This document shows positions 37,672 to 50,754 of a stretch of 64,000 bases of DNA, piece after piece. The stretch is from Rhabditoides inermis (Eukaryota; Nematoda; Chromadorea; Rhabditida; Rhabditidae). The DNA lies in the NCBI GenBank assembly GCA_963966185.1, contig CAWZYM010000253.1, positions 516,001 through 580,000 on the forward strand. Reading direction: 5' to 3'. The notes beneath the pieces were generated by a model, which was not told where the DNA came from, ran no database searches, and saw only the letters and a list, made by a program, of their open reading frames with translations. The number at the start of each line of letters is the position of its first letter. Position 1 is the stretch's first letter. The position numbers and the translations under genes are program-made.

Positions 37672-37691
37672 TTTACAGATGACAGTCAAGC

Positions 37692-37952
37692 GTGGAGGTG
37701 GTGCGCGACCTTGGTATCTGGATGGCCCCGACTCTTGACCCATCTAAACACCTTTCGGTGGTCAATCAAAAAGCGAATGCTCGAATAAACACACTGAAAC
37801 GTACGTTCACTAGAAACAATGAACTGTTTTTGAATTTTTCCAAAACTTCGATACGACCAACTTTAGAGTACGGGTCAGAAGTTTTGTGCCACATGAGTAA
37901 AGGTTGTATTAATGATCTAGAAAAAGTTCGAAACGTTTTTACACTTTTGTAA
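37692..37952 (+). mobile_element. Non-LTR retrotransposon fragment (RT C-terminal part)
   Basis: Encodes VRDLGIWMAPTLDPSKH, NQKANARINTLKRTFTRNN and TSIRPTLEYGSEVLC. These match the region after the catalytic block of LINE reverse transcriptases (DLGI, KA.aRi..l+R.F, iRP.LEY.s.VW). Ends by frameshift or stop; no catalytic motif present. Confidence 0.75.
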
Positions 37953-38320
37953 GTCGGTGTGTGATTATAGAAAACATGGAAATAGTATGTGCATGACATT
38001 TCGTACGGTATGCGTTGTATTCCATAAAATGCGTTAAATGCATTCTTTATTTGAAGAATGTTAATTCCTTACGTTTTAAAAGGTTACCGCTTACCCACTT
38101 TTCTAGAAAAATTCTAAGCGTTGGAAAACTAATCCAACAGACAACTTTGAATTTGCTCACTGAATACATTTTTCTGAAATATCACTTATTGTGATGCTCA
38201 CTCTTTCAGTATTGGACAGTATGCGTGGCATTCCGTTAATGCGTCTCTATTCACTGCGTATGTATATAAAGTCGACAGAAGGGTCCATTTTATGAAATGT
38301 TTAACCGCTCTGCGTTCCTC
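37953..38320. other. Intergenic, 5' flank of the str gene
   Basis: AT-rich. TATATAAA at about 38263 lies ~55 bp before the ATG used. Confidence 0.5.
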
Positions 38321-39668
38321 ATGTCTGTTCACGGTAGTCTTCCCATACAGGTATGTAACTTTCTATAAACTACTTTTTAGTTCCATTTAGGTGAGACTCG
38401 CCTATGTCTCCAGCATCCTCGCTGTGTCCTCCAACCTTCTTCTGATATTGGTGATGCGACGGTCACCAACGCGAAAATGCATGAAACAATACAAAACGCT
38501 ACTATACATATTTGCAGTTCTCAACATTTATTTTTCGATTGCGAACGCCGTTGTGGTTCCGGTGAGATATAGGGATTATTAGGTGTAGACACTGAACAGG
38601 AAACAGGTGTGCTTCTCGTCGACGCATGGCTATGCGATCGTCAGTCTGTCTCCGTTCCTTCCCACCAACCGCATTCCCTGGCTCACTATGTTCGAATCGT
38701 CCTACGTGCTCGGATTCATCTCACTCGCTTCCCAATTTGTCTATCGCTGTGTCGTTATTTGCTAGTGAGTCTTGTTCATCTTCTTTGTTACAGTCAAGTT
38801 GTGATTCAGCCCTCAGAACCTTGCAAAGTTGAATAGTTATCTGATTGCGTACGTGATGTTTGCGTGTTACTTCGTAGCCGCTTTTGCGTACTCCATCCAG
38901 GTTGCGAAGCCTTCGAGAGATCAAATAAAAGTGGTGAGTGATGAAAACATGAGTCATTTCCTACAGTGTTTTTCCAGATTGCGCCGGCCGTTTTCGAACA
39001 GTTCAACTTCAAAATTGGCGAAAACGGAGCTATTGGTTTTCAGTACAGAGATGTGAACGAATGATTAAAGTTTCAATTTGACACAATATTTCCAGCCGCT
39101 CACGGCAAACTCGAGCCTCTCGCTGTCTGCTGTCGGCGGATTCATCTCCGTGGCCATTCACATTTCTTTTCTATTGATAATCTTGGGTGTTTCGTCGTTA
39201 ATGATAGTGCGCAAGATTCGAGCGCCCGGCCTTCCCCCCGTAGTGAAACGACTCGAGGCGCAATACTTCACAGTTCTCGCTCTGCAGGTAAGAAACACGT
39301 ACCTAATGGGTTCATTTTCATTGCCAGACACTCATCCCTCTAGTCTTCAACTCCATCCCCTTCTTCGTCGTCTCGCTGCTTCCGTTGTTTGGTGAGTCTA
39401 CTAACTAAAGCTTCTTTTCCGTCGCGGCGCGTATGTGGTTCACAACGAGTGTACAACTGGTGTTCTCTCGTCAGGCCAGCACACCACTCTCACCTCTGTG
39501 GTGTGTCTGGCAGTGTCTCTGTACCCCATCCTCGATCCGCTTATCGCCCTGTTCTTCATTCGCGAGTTCCGGCTCATCGCCGTCCGCCTCATCGGCTCTC
39601 GTGTCGGCGCCCGCTCTCTTCCCGTCTGCACCTCTATCGACAGCATCTCCCGCACTTTCAGTAACTGA
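38321..39668 (+). CDS. Serpentine chemoreceptor, Str class, complete (second gene)
   Basis: Exons 38321-38350, 38391-38561, 38607-38764, 38837-38933, 38978-39052, 39096-39287, 39328-39391 and 39475-39668 give exactly 326 residues in phase. TM1 reads YVSSILAVSSNLLLILVMRR and TM2 YKTLLYIFAVLNIYFSIANA. FISLASQFVYRCVVIC marks TM3. LSAVGGFISVAIHISFLLII is TM5, followed by the basic loop IVRKIRAPG. YPILDPLIALFFIREFR ends TM7, the hallmark of the Str class. The start is chosen because ATG 38321 joins in phase 0 to the exon at 38391. It is strongly diverged from the str gene at 23796, so it is not a recent duplicate. Introns are ~40-70 bp. Confidence 0.9.
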
Positions 39669-40583
39669 ACGTCTCCATCTAGTCATGTACGACTCTTTTA
39701 AGCGCGAAGATGTAACGATAAAGATAGCACAGAGGCAGATCAATGCTGCTAAACTAAACTCGCCAAAATATGAGAACATGTGTCTAGCATGCATTCATGT
39801 AGCAAATGACCGACCTTTTTTGAGTGCGGTTGTCCCTAACATTCCGTGTCACGTCAGTTATGAAGCGTCGAGCGGTGAATATGTACTTGGGCTGAGCGTG
39901 TTAAAAACAATTGTTCTGAATAGCGTTCTGCTATGTACCAAGACGAACAAAAAACCGTCTTATAAGTTCTAAATTAATGAGTGGTACAAGATTAATATAA
40001 TGCTTCAAATTGAAGATAATTTATGTGTTTCTACCTACATATTTTGTAAATATTTCTCTTTTAGTTGTGAATTGTACTTTGTTCTTTCATCGACAGACAG
40101 AATAATTGTAGTATGTCTTACATTTTCATTGTACTACAAAGTCATGAAACGTTTTAATAAATAGTTTATAGCATGTCTTGTTTGAATTCTGATCATAGCA
40201 AAAGCAAACATGTATGTATCAACTGGCAATTTTTGTGGTTTTGACTGAACGCATTACGTTCTTTGTGTATGTTTCACACTCCGTGAACCCGGAAGTCGAT
40301 CAATCGTGTCTGTGACTTTTATTGGCACGTTAACACGTTCGCATAGATTTCGTGTTAGTTTGTGTTGACATACTGATGTGTTCTAGACCTAGACAGCATT
40401 GTCTGTCAAAATGTCGGAAGGCTATCGTAGCAGCAACTGTGTCAGACAAGATGCTATCGAGGTATGCGTCAGTCTGACTCTTGCGCACACTGTTTGAAGC
40501 GAGCTACTTCAAACATTCCGACGATCTTATGACAAAACTTCGAATTATCGAATTGAACTCAAATTGCCAGCTTTTGAAAAGTG
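39669..40583. other. Intergenic
   Basis: No supported gene. A possible first exon, MSEGYRSSNCVRQDAIE with a GTATGC donor, lies at 40411-40461, but no partner exon follows. Confidence 0.45.
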
Positions 40584-41204
40584 CATATAGTGGGTCGCCC
40601 GTTTTCGCGGTCCGCAAATTACGATAAATGACGCAGACAAGAACCATACAATCGGTCGATTATGGAAATGATCTCTTTTCCAAGAGGCGATTGCAGGTTT
40701 TGTCGAATAATTTGACCATGGACAAAAAATCTTCAAATGTTGCAACGTAGGTTTGTTTGTATGCCTATCAATATTGCTCTCATGAATTTTGTGAAATTTT
40801 ATCTAGTACGAACCAAGTTCTTTCCAATTTTGTGTACAAATTGGTGATAACTGCGAGTTCGTATCACAACTTTGATAAGGAATCAAAGAACTGTATCAGG
40901 AATGAACGTTTTTGATGTTACATCCTGAATTTTTTTACTAGAAAACTGTTTAATGTTGATTTAAACTTTACCCTATTTCATATATTGCTAATTATTATGA
41001 AAACCAGACTTATTTTTCCAAGTTTTCGAACGCAGAGGTCCAGTAAACTGTTTGAACAAGCTACTATCCGAAAATTGTAGAAAAATGTCGGTCAAGAAGT
41101 GAAAAATGAACTAGCGAAACGGGTCTGGTATTTCTATTTATCAGTCGGGACTGTCACATCTCGTATTCCATTTTTCGTTTTTGCGGACCGCGAAAACGGG
41201 GGAT
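40584..41204. mobile_element. Inverted-repeat element split by the Helitron-like array
   Basis: The left terminal arm (40584-40618) is complementary to a right arm made of two pieces, 41180-41204 and 58461-58470. The pieces sum to exactly the same 35 bases with 32 matches. TA dinucleotides flank the plausible TAGTG/CACTA ends, as in Tc/mariner-type MITEs. Non-coding, about 631 bp without the insertion. Confidence 0.8.
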
Positions 41205-43120
41205 TCGCCCCGGCTGGGGCTATATAAAATTTGCTATGGTCGTTGTGTGTCTGTTTTTCACAGCATCTAGCTCAGCGACTATTACACCTACACAGCTTAT
41301 ACTCTAAACTTAACACTCTTATGGTGACCGCATGCAATCGTTTCATTTTCACAATCATTGCTCTACTTACCGTATGACTTTACTAAGAACTTGACATAGT
41401 CTGAAAAACTTTTTACCCATATGCTCAGTCCATGTTTCAAGATGTGAATCTAATACTGTAAATTTAGACTCAACACACTATATTGACTTGACACACGTCA
41501 CTAGGACTCATTCCGATAACTCCTTATATGAGTTTATATATAATTTTCAAAATTTCAGCGGGACATAACTCAAGACTGAATAGACATTTCACACTCAAAC
41601 TACAAACTTAAGATCAACTAATCACTTTTAACAGACACACATTAACATAGGTTCCTATCTCATTTCCTTAAATGGGTTCACTAACAACTCGGTCCACTTC
41701 TATGTAAACCTACCTTTAAACTTCATATTTTGTCATGAAACTCGCACAGTAACATGAACCATGCATGCTATTTACAGTTTTACAGTTTCATTTCAAAATA
41801 CCAGTTCAAAAAAGTTTTACAGCATTTTTTATTTTCTGACAGGATCAATCACGTAAGATGCAAAACGCAAAAACCTTAAATATCTTTGTTAGTTTTGAAG
41901 ACTAAAATTTCAAACTTCAGTTGATGATAGAAGACACTCGGCCGTTCACACCATATCAATTTCAAATGAAATACTCATTCCGTTTTCAAAATATGAATAT
42001 TCAAATTTTCGTAGAAATTTTACATTTTTGATCATAACTTCTTTCGTTTTCAATATTAATTTTTCAAATTTTTATGGTAAATCACTCTCTAGGACACAAT
42101 CAACACAAACACGTATGCTCAACTCTATTACTGAAAATAAAAATCATATTTCATGATTCACTAGATCAACTACAATCCCTTACTATCTAAGAGTTGAGAC
42201 CTGGATTTGGCACAGTAATTCATAACTCAAAAACTAATATTTACTGACAAAGATTCAGATTTTTCGCTTCACTGTGGAAGGATTTCACTTTTTCAAAAAA
42301 CCTTGATTTTCAACAAAATGTGGCTCATTTTTGCAGTTGAGCATATTGACCGCTGACAGGATCAATCAGGCAAGATGCAAAACGTAAAATACAGTAGATC
42401 CAAGTTTCAACTTCTTAGAAAAACTATTTTTCATTCTCTCATTCCTTTCACCAATGACACCTTAGGTCCTGAGTACCTGCCAGGTACCGTCTCACCTGTC
42501 GCCTCTCATCTGTCACCTGAGATAAATTAGCATAAACTTAAAATTTCACTTTACGACCCTGTAACTTTCGTCTAGATGAGAGTTGACACCTGGATTTTCC
42601 TATTTAATTATCACTACCGTAATACCTTTGTTCATAAATTATTTCAGATCTGTAATTAATGTTTGAATTTTAATTAATTTTTCAATTTCCGCCTTTTTAA
42701 TACTCAGAAATGTTATAAAATTTATAACTTTGTTATTTTTTGAAGTAGAAGGTTCATACTTGGTACAGGTAACAAGTTAATGATTACATTTTTTTAAGGT
42801 AAACAACTTAGGTAAACAAGTAAACAAAAAAGTAAACAACTCCGAATCTCCTGATTTTGATAACTAATCGATACTAAACCTTAAGGAGAGTTAAGGTATA
42901 GTGTTTACAAGTCATGTAAACAAGTAAACAACTATAAAACTTGAGATTTCGATCTTTGATGTGTACTTGAGCCATAGTAGAGTTCAGATTTGAAGTGTTG
43001 ATGATTTGACGCGGAGAAGCGAGCGCGCCGAAGGCGCGCGAGCCTCGAAGCGCAGTGCGGCGGCGAAGCCGCCGCCACTAGCGGGCCGGAGGCGAGCGAA
43101 GCGAGCCTCCGGCCCGCTAG
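41205..43120 (+). mobile_element. Array unit 1 (body type alpha)
   Basis: Head TCGCCCCGGCTGGGGCTATA. The ~1.7-kb body is shared with units 5 and 8. GTAAACAAGTAAACAA motifs lie near the 3' end. Triple hairpin 43015-43120, closing on CTAG 43117-43120. Confidence 0.8.
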
Positions 43121-45987
43121 TCGCCTCTCTCCCCCTAAAATTTCCTATGGTTAAGGTATGTCAGCTGAGGTACAGCTCTTACGGAACGAGACTCAGAGAT
43201 GCCCTTTTAGAGTTAAGGTTCTATGGTCCCTGGGATGTCAGCATAATTCAGACATCTCATTTGCATAATTCCTTATATGGGTTCTACGAGAGGGACTTTG
43301 GACTTTGACTCGAAAATAGACTTTTCACTATAACTCAATAACGAATTGAGGTAGACAGTTCATATTCACACCATACAACAACCTAACTAAGACAAAACTT
43401 TTAGTAAAGATATTATGTAAACAAGTAAACAAGTAAACAAATTATGTAAACAATCTCGGAAACCTTAATAACTTTGTTAGTTTGCAATGTAGACACTTCA
43501 TACTCATACCATAACACAAGTACACAAGTACATTTATGATAGTAAACAACTCATGTCAACAAGTAAACAAAGAAGTAAACAACACAATTTTTCATTTAAG
43601 AGGTATCTAACGTGTACTAGACCATGTACTGAGTTCAAATTTGTTGTTTACGAGAAATGTAAACAAGTAAACAAATTTGTAAACAACTCCAAATCTCATT
43701 TAAAAGGTACCTAACGTGTACTAGACCAAGTACTGAGTTCAGAATTGTTGTTTGAAATTATGTTATGAGTATTAGAGTTAAGGTTCTATGGTCCCTGGGA
43801 TGTCAGCATAATTCAGACATCTCATTTGCATAATTCCTTATATGGGTTCTACGAGAGGGACTTTGGACTTTGACTCGAAAATAGACTTTTCACTATAACT
43901 CAATAACGAATTGAGGTAGACAGTTCATATTCACACCATACAACAACCTAACTAAGACAAAACTTTTAGTAAAGATATTATGTAAACAAGTAAACAAGTA
44001 AACAAATTATGTAAACAATCTCGGAAACCTTAATAACTTTGTTAGTTTGCAATGTAGACACTTCATACTCATACCATAACACAAGTACACAAGTACATTT
44101 ATGATAGTAAACAACTCATGTCAACAAGTAAACAAAGAAGTAAACAACACAATTTTCATTTAAGAGGTATCTAACGTGTACTAGACCATGTACTGAGTTC
44201 AAATTTGTTGTTTACGAGAAATGTAAACAAGTAAACAAATTTGTAAACAACTCCAAATCTCATTTAAAAGGTACCTAACGTGTACTAGACCAAGTACTGA
44301 GTTCAGAATTGTTGTTTGAAATTATGTTATGAGTATTAGAGTTAAGGTTCTATGGTCCCTGGGATGTCAGCATAATTCAGACATCTCATTTGCATAATTC
44401 CTTATATGGGTTCTACGAGAGGGACTTTGGACTTTGACTCGAAAATAGACTTTTCACTATAACTCAATAACGAATTGAGGTAGACAGTTCATATTCACAC
44501 CATACAACAACCTAACTAAGACAAAACTTTTAGTAAAGATATTATGTAAACAAGTAAACAAGTAAACAAATTATGTAAACAATCTCGGAAACCTTAATAA
44601 CTTTGTTAGTTTGCAATGTAGACACTTCATACTCATACCATAACACAAGTACACAAGTACATTTATGATAGTGAACAACTCATGTCAACAAGTAAACAAA
44701 GAAGTAAACAACACAATTTTTCATTTAAGAGGTATCTAACGTGTACTAGACCATGTACTGAGTTCAAATTTGTTGTTTACGAGAAATGTAAACAAGTAAA
44801 CAAATTTGTAAACAACTCCAAATCTCATTTAAAAGGTACCTAACGTGTACTAGACCAAGTACTGAGTTCAGAATTGTTGTTTGAAATTATGTTATGAGTA
44901 TTAGAGTTAAGGTTCTATGGTCCCTGGGATGTCAGCATAATTCAGACATCTCATTTGCATAATTCCTTATATGGGTTCTACGAGAGGGACTTTGGACTTT
45001 GACTCGAAAATAGACTTTTCACTATAACTCAATAACGAATTGAGGTAGACAGTTCATATTCACACCATACAACAACCTAACTAAGACAAAACTTTTAGTA
45101 AAGATATTATGTAAACAAGTAAACAAGTAAACAAATTATGTAAACAATCTCGGAAACCTTAATAACTTTGTTAGTTTGCAATGTAGACACTTCATACTCA
45201 TACCATAACACAAGTACACAAGTACATTTATGATAGTGAACAACTCATGTCAACAAGTAAACAAAGAAGTAAACAACACAATTTTTCATTTAAGAGGTAT
45301 CTAACGTGTACTAGACCATGTACTGAGTTCAAATTTGTTGTTTACGAGAAATGTAAACAAGTAAACAAATTTGTAAACAACTCCAAATCTCATTTAAAAG
45401 GTACCTAACGTGTACTAGACCAAGTACTGAGTTCAGAATTGTTGTTTGAAATTATGTTATGAGTATTAGAGTTAAGGTTCTATGGTCCCTGGGATGTCAG
45501 CATAATTCAGACATCTCATTTGCATAATTCCTTATATGGGTTCTACGAGAGGGACTTTGGACTTTGACTCGAAAATAGACTTTTCACTATAACTCAATAA
45601 CGAATTGAGGTAGACAGCTCATATTCACACCATACAACAACCTAACTAAGACAAAACTTTTAGTAAAGATATTATGTAAACAAGTAAACAAGTAAACAAA
45701 TTATGTAAACAATCTCGGAAACCTTAATAACTTTGTTAGTTTGCAATGTAGACACTTCATACTCATACCATAACACAAGTACACAAGTACATTTATGATA
45801 GTAAACAACTCATGTCAACAAGTAAACAAAGAAGTAAACAACACAATTTTTCATTTAAGAGGTATTATTTAGAGGTTTTAGAGCGGAAAGGCGAGCGCGC
45901 CGAAGGCGCGCGAGCCTTGGAGCAAACGCGGCGCGAAGCGCCGCCACTAGCGGCCGGAGGCGAGCGAAGCGAGCCTCCGGCCGCTAG
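43121..45987 (+). mobile_element. Array unit 2 (body of tandem 565-bp satellite)
   Basis: Head TCGCCTCTCTCCCCCTAAAA. Body is almost wholly the 565-bp satellite. Hairpin end 45893-45987, with a shortened second hairpin (GGCGCGAAGCGCC). Confidence 0.8.
43211..45866 (+). repeat. 565-bp satellite, 4.7 copies, inside unit 2
   Basis: Anchors AGTTAAGGTTCTATGGTCCC fall at 43211, 43776, 44340, 44905 and 45470, spacing 564-565 bp. Copies differ at only a few bases. Each carries several GTAAACAA motifs. Confidence 0.95.
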
Positions 45988-46869
45988 TCCACCGCCTCCC
46001 CCTATAAAATTTGCTATGGTGTCTGCGTGTTTGTCGTTCCTCATTTGCACAGAGCTTCCCGCTACAGCTACTGGAATGTGGTTTCAGACTCAAGCTCAGT
46101 TGGTACCTGAGATGCAGGATTCTATCTGACAGCTCATTTGCATAACTCCTTATAGGGGTTTACTAAGAATTCGCCATTTGAACATAGAATCTGACCGATG
46201 ATTATTCTATGTAAAGTATGCTTCGTTTTTGAGTTACTGAGTTCTCCTTTTAGAGTTAGGCTACGGTAGAGATCGTGATTTAAATTTTAGTATTTCACCT
46301 CAATTGCATACCTCCAAATACAGTTAATTTGTATCTCTGTCAGTTTTGATGCTACAAGTAAACGAAAAAGTAAACAAGTTCAAAACTTATTCTAAATGTG
46401 TCTAAGATGCACTAGAAGATGAGTTGGTTCGTTGGTTCCTAGATTCTCGTGCAGCAAAAGATCAAATTCAGTCCCTTCATTAGAACCAAGTCGATTCCTT
46501 CGTGGCCGATTCCTTGGTCTGCAGGGTTTTATGCACTTTTGAACGATCGCCACGTCTTCAGATTCAGTCGTGGTAGATTCTGAGAACTGTCAGTGATTCT
46601 AGACGTGTATCACTATGCGTTCGATTAGTCTCGACTCTCTAACACTTTTCTACGATTTATTACGAATTTTCAAAGTTTTCGGTCCTTGAACCCGAATGGT
46701 GCAATGACCGTCTTTTTTCAATGGAAGTTGGCCGAAATTTCGGCCGTTGGCCGATATTTTCGCTTATGTCACAATTGAGAGTTGGATTTCATAATTTATT
46801 GATCAGTACACTCATATCATCTACTATGAATATTTTCAGAATTTTATCTAAGTTTTGAATTTTTGAAGT
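45988..46869 (+). mobile_element. Array unit 3 (3'-truncated)
   Basis: Normal head (TCCACCGCCTCCCCCTATAA) but no hairpin/CTAG end. The next unit head follows directly after ...TTGAAGT. Confidence 0.7.
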
Positions 46870-47818
46870 TCACCCGCCCACCCCCTATAAATTATGCTAT
46901 GGAGTTTGTTTGTCTGTCTGTCCGGGGTTGTATCTCAAGTTGTAGTGATCGATGGGGGTTGAGGTATGGAAATTAGATCTCAGGTGGTGACCGCACGCAA
47001 AATTTTACCTGGGGTCATGATCTGACCATTCCTTATATGGGTTGACCGAAACTCTCATGAACATAGACGAAATTTCAAGCACTTTTTATGTAAACTATGC
47101 TTCGTTTTCAAGCTACTGAGATGCCCTTTTAGGGTTAAGGTACTGTAGGATCGAGAATTTAAGTTTTGATTTTTGACCTCATTTGCACATTTCCAAATAC
47201 GGTAATGACGTATCTCGGTCAGTTTTGATGCCAAAGACTCCAAACTTGGTATGTGACCTGGAGGCAAGTCAGCGATGTTGTTGTTTACATGTTTGTCAAC
47301 AAGTAAACAACTTTGTAAACAACTTTAAAGTTTGTTTTGAAGGTGTCTAAGATGTAGTACACCAAGCGGCGAGTTCAAAAATGTTGTTTACAGATGAGGT
47401 AAACAAGTAAACAACTTTGTAAACAACCTGAAAATGTGTTTTGAAGATGTCAAATGTTTAGTAACATTATTGGTGAGTTCGAAAACGTTGTTTACAGATG
47501 TTGTAAACAAGTAAACAAATATGTAAACAACCTGAAAACGTGTTTGAAAGGTGTCAAACGTGTAGTAGACTTGGAGGTGAGTTCAAAAATGTTGTTTACA
47601 TAAAGTGTAAACAAGTAAACAAACTTGTAAACAACGTTCATTTGTCTTCATATTTGGTATTTTGTGTTGTAATGTACTTCTTAGTTGGATTACAGGTTTG
47701 TGGACAGATTTTAGTTAAGAAGTTAGATTTGAGTGATGATTTCAGTTTTGATGTTTGAAAGTTGAGGCCGCCGAAGGCGGCCCTAGCCCGAGCGGCGCGC
47801 CAGCGCCGCTCGGGCTAG
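46870..47818 (+). mobile_element. Array unit 4 (body type beta)
   Basis: Head TCACCCGCCCACCCCCTATA. 949 bp, closely matching unit 9 throughout. Five GTAAACAA-rich modules. Type-B hairpins: GGCCGCCGAAGGCGGCC, then a 15-bp stem closing on CTAG 47815-47818. Confidence 0.8.
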
Positions 47819-49592
47819 TCGCCCCGGCTGGGGCTATATAAAATTTGCTATGGTCGTTGTGTGTCTGTTTTTCACAGCATCTAGCTCACTGACTATTACA
47901 CCTACACAGCTCATACTCTAAACCTAACATTCTTATGTTGACCGCATGCAATCGTTTCATTTTCACAATCACAGCTCTACTTACCGTATAACTTTACTAA
48001 GAACTTGACATAGCCTGAAAAAACTATTTATCCAAATGCTCAGTCCACGTTTCTATATGAAGTTCCGAAACTCCAAACTTAGACTTAGCACAATATAGTG
48101 ACTAGGCACAAGTCACTAGGACTCATTCCGATAACTCCTTATATGGGTTTATATAGAATTTGCAAAATTTCAGAAGGACATAACTCAATACTGAAGAAAC
48201 TTTTCACACTCAAACTACAAATTTAAGATCAACTAATCACTCTTAACAGACACACATTAGCATAGGTTCCTATCTAATTTCCTTAAATGGGTTCACTAAC
48301 AACTCGGTCCACTTCTATGTAAACCTACCTTCAAACTTCATATTTTTTCATGAAACTTGCACAGTAACATGAAAAATGCATGTTATTTGCAGTTTTACAG
48401 TTTCATTTCGAAAAACCAGTTCAAAAAAGTTTTACAGCATTTTTCATTTTCTGACAGGATCAATCACGTAAGATGCAAAACGCAAAAACCTTGAATATCT
48501 TTGTTAGTTTTGAAGATTAAAATTTCAAACTTCAGCTGATGATAGAAGAAACTTGGCCGTTCACACCATTTCAATTTCAAATGAAATACTCATTCCGTTT
48601 TCAAAATATGAATATTCAAATTTTCGTAGAAATTTTACATTTTTGATCATAACTTCTTTCGTTTTCAATATTAATTTTTCAAATTTTTATGGTAAATCAC
48701 TCTCTATAACACAATCAACACAAACACTTATGCTCAACTCTATTACTGAAAATAAAAATCATATTTCATGATTCACTAGATCAACTACACTCCCTTACTA
48801 TCTAAGAGTTGAGACCTGGATTTTACACAGTAATTCATAACTCAAAAACTAATATTTACTGAAAAAGATTAAGATTTTTCGCTTCACTGTAGAAGGATTT
48901 CACTTTTTCAAAAAACCTCGATTTTCAACTAAATGTGGCTCATTTTTGCAGTTGAGCATATGGACCGCTGACAGGATCAATCAGGCAAGATGCAAAACGT
49001 ACAATACAGTACAACTATGTTTCAACTTTTTAGAGAAAATATTTTCAATTTTTTTATCCCTGTCATCAATGACACCTTAGGTCCTGAGTACCTGCCAGGT
49101 ACCGTCTCACCTGTCGCCTCTCACATGTCACCTGAGATAAATTAGCATAAACTTCAAATTTCACTTTACGACCCTGTAACATACGTCTAGATGAGAGTTG
49201 ACACCTGGATTTCTCTATTTAATTATCACTACCGTAATACCTTCATTCATGAATTGTTTCACATTTTTAAAAAACCGTTTTAATTCAATTTTTTTTCCAG
49301 TTTTCGTCTGTTTGAAACTGAAAATTGTACTAAAATTTATATCTCGGTTGGTTTTCAAGGTACAAGGTTCAAACTTAGTACAGATAACAAGAAAACAAGT
49401 TCAATTTTTTTGATAAACAACAACAGTAAACAAGTAAACAAACAAGTAAACAAGTTCAGATTTGAAGTTTTGATGAGTTGACGCGGAGAGGCGAGCGCGC
49501 CGAAGGCGCGCGAGCCTCGGAGCGCAGTGCGGCGGCGAAGCCGCCGCCACTAGCGGGCCGGAGGCGAGCGAAGCGAGCCTCCGGCCCGCTAG
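47819..49592 (+). mobile_element. Array unit 5 (body type alpha)
   Basis: Same head and body as unit 1 with scattered substitutions. Triple hairpin 49487-49592. Confidence 0.8.
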
Positions 49593-50754
49593 TCGCCCCG
49601 GCGGCAGGGGCTATATAAAATTTGCTATGGCGTATGTATGTTTTTCCAGGCTCATATCTCAAGTCTCAAAAGTCCGATCTTTGTCAACTCGGCACGATTT
49701 GATGGGTCCCTTGACCGTACGCAATCGTTCCATTTTCATTAACCCAGCTCACCTGCACAGGTAGATACACCTGAAAATATCGATTTTTCGAGCATTTTTT
49801 AGGTTTCAGTACTCATAACTGTGATCCACAAACATGATACAGTACTGATATTTTCTACAACTAACATGTAGACAAGTAACTAACTTTATGTAAACAAGTT
49901 AAGTAAACAAGTAAACAAAGAAGTAAACACCACTCAATATAAGTGCCTGTTTTCAGAGCCAGATTACAAAACCATCTACTGTGTCCGCTAATGAGACAGT
50001 TGGAAGCTGGATTTTATCATTTAATTATCAGTACAACAATAACATCTCCTATACAAATCACCAGATTTTTATCTATTTTTTGAATTTTATTTAATTTTCA
50101 AAATTTCACTTTTTAATTACTCAGAAACACTTTAAAATCGATAACTGGGGTATTTTTTGAGGTACAAGGTTCATACTTGGTACAGGCAACAAGTAAATAA
50201 ATACAATTTTTTAGGTAAACAACTTAGGTAAACAAGTAAACAAAAAAGTAAACAAGTCCAAATCTCCTGATTTTGATATCTAATCGATACTAAACCTGCA
50301 GGAGAGTTCAAAGATAGTGTTTACAAGTCAGGTAAACAAGTAAACAAATTTGTAAACAACTCCAAAACTATAGATTTTGATATCTAAAGTGTACTAGACT
50401 CGATGAATAGTTCATATCTGATGTTTACATGACAAGTAAACAAGTAAACAAAGTTGTAAACAACTCCAAAACTAGCGATTTTGGGATCTAATTGATACTA
50501 AACCTGCAGGAGAGTTCAAACATAGTGTTTACAAGTCAGGTAAACAAGTAAACAAAAATGTAAACAACTATAAAACTTTAGATTTCATTGTCTGATGTGG
50601 ATTAGAGCCATAGGAGAGTTCAGATTGGAGTTTTTGATGAGTTGACGCGAAGAGGCGAGCGCGCCGAAGGCGCGCGAGCCTCGGAGCGCAGTGCGGCGGC
50701 GAAGTTGCCGCCTAGCGGGCCGGAGGCTCGCTTCGCTCGCCTCCGGCCCGCTAG
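49593..50754 (+). mobile_element. Array unit 6 (body type gamma)
   Basis: Head resembles unit 7 (CGTATCTCAAGTC-type start, CAGGTAGATACACCTG). Several GTAAACAA modules. Its 3' hairpin has the inner loop in the opposite orientation (50721-50743), and the second hairpin has lost part of one arm. Confidence 0.8.

Noticed and set aside
39433..39972. 179-codon plus-strand frame overlapping the second str gene
   Set aside because: Off-frame reading of the last str exon; the str frame carries the family TM7 motif.
40545..40745. 66-codon minus-strand frame as a gene
   Set aside because: It crosses the terminal arm of the inverted-repeat element and shows no splice partners.
43006..43308. Frames through the GC-rich hairpins (also 45812, 49456, 50620, 52078)
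   Set aside because: Codon content comes from hairpin stems; the frames are not conserved between units.
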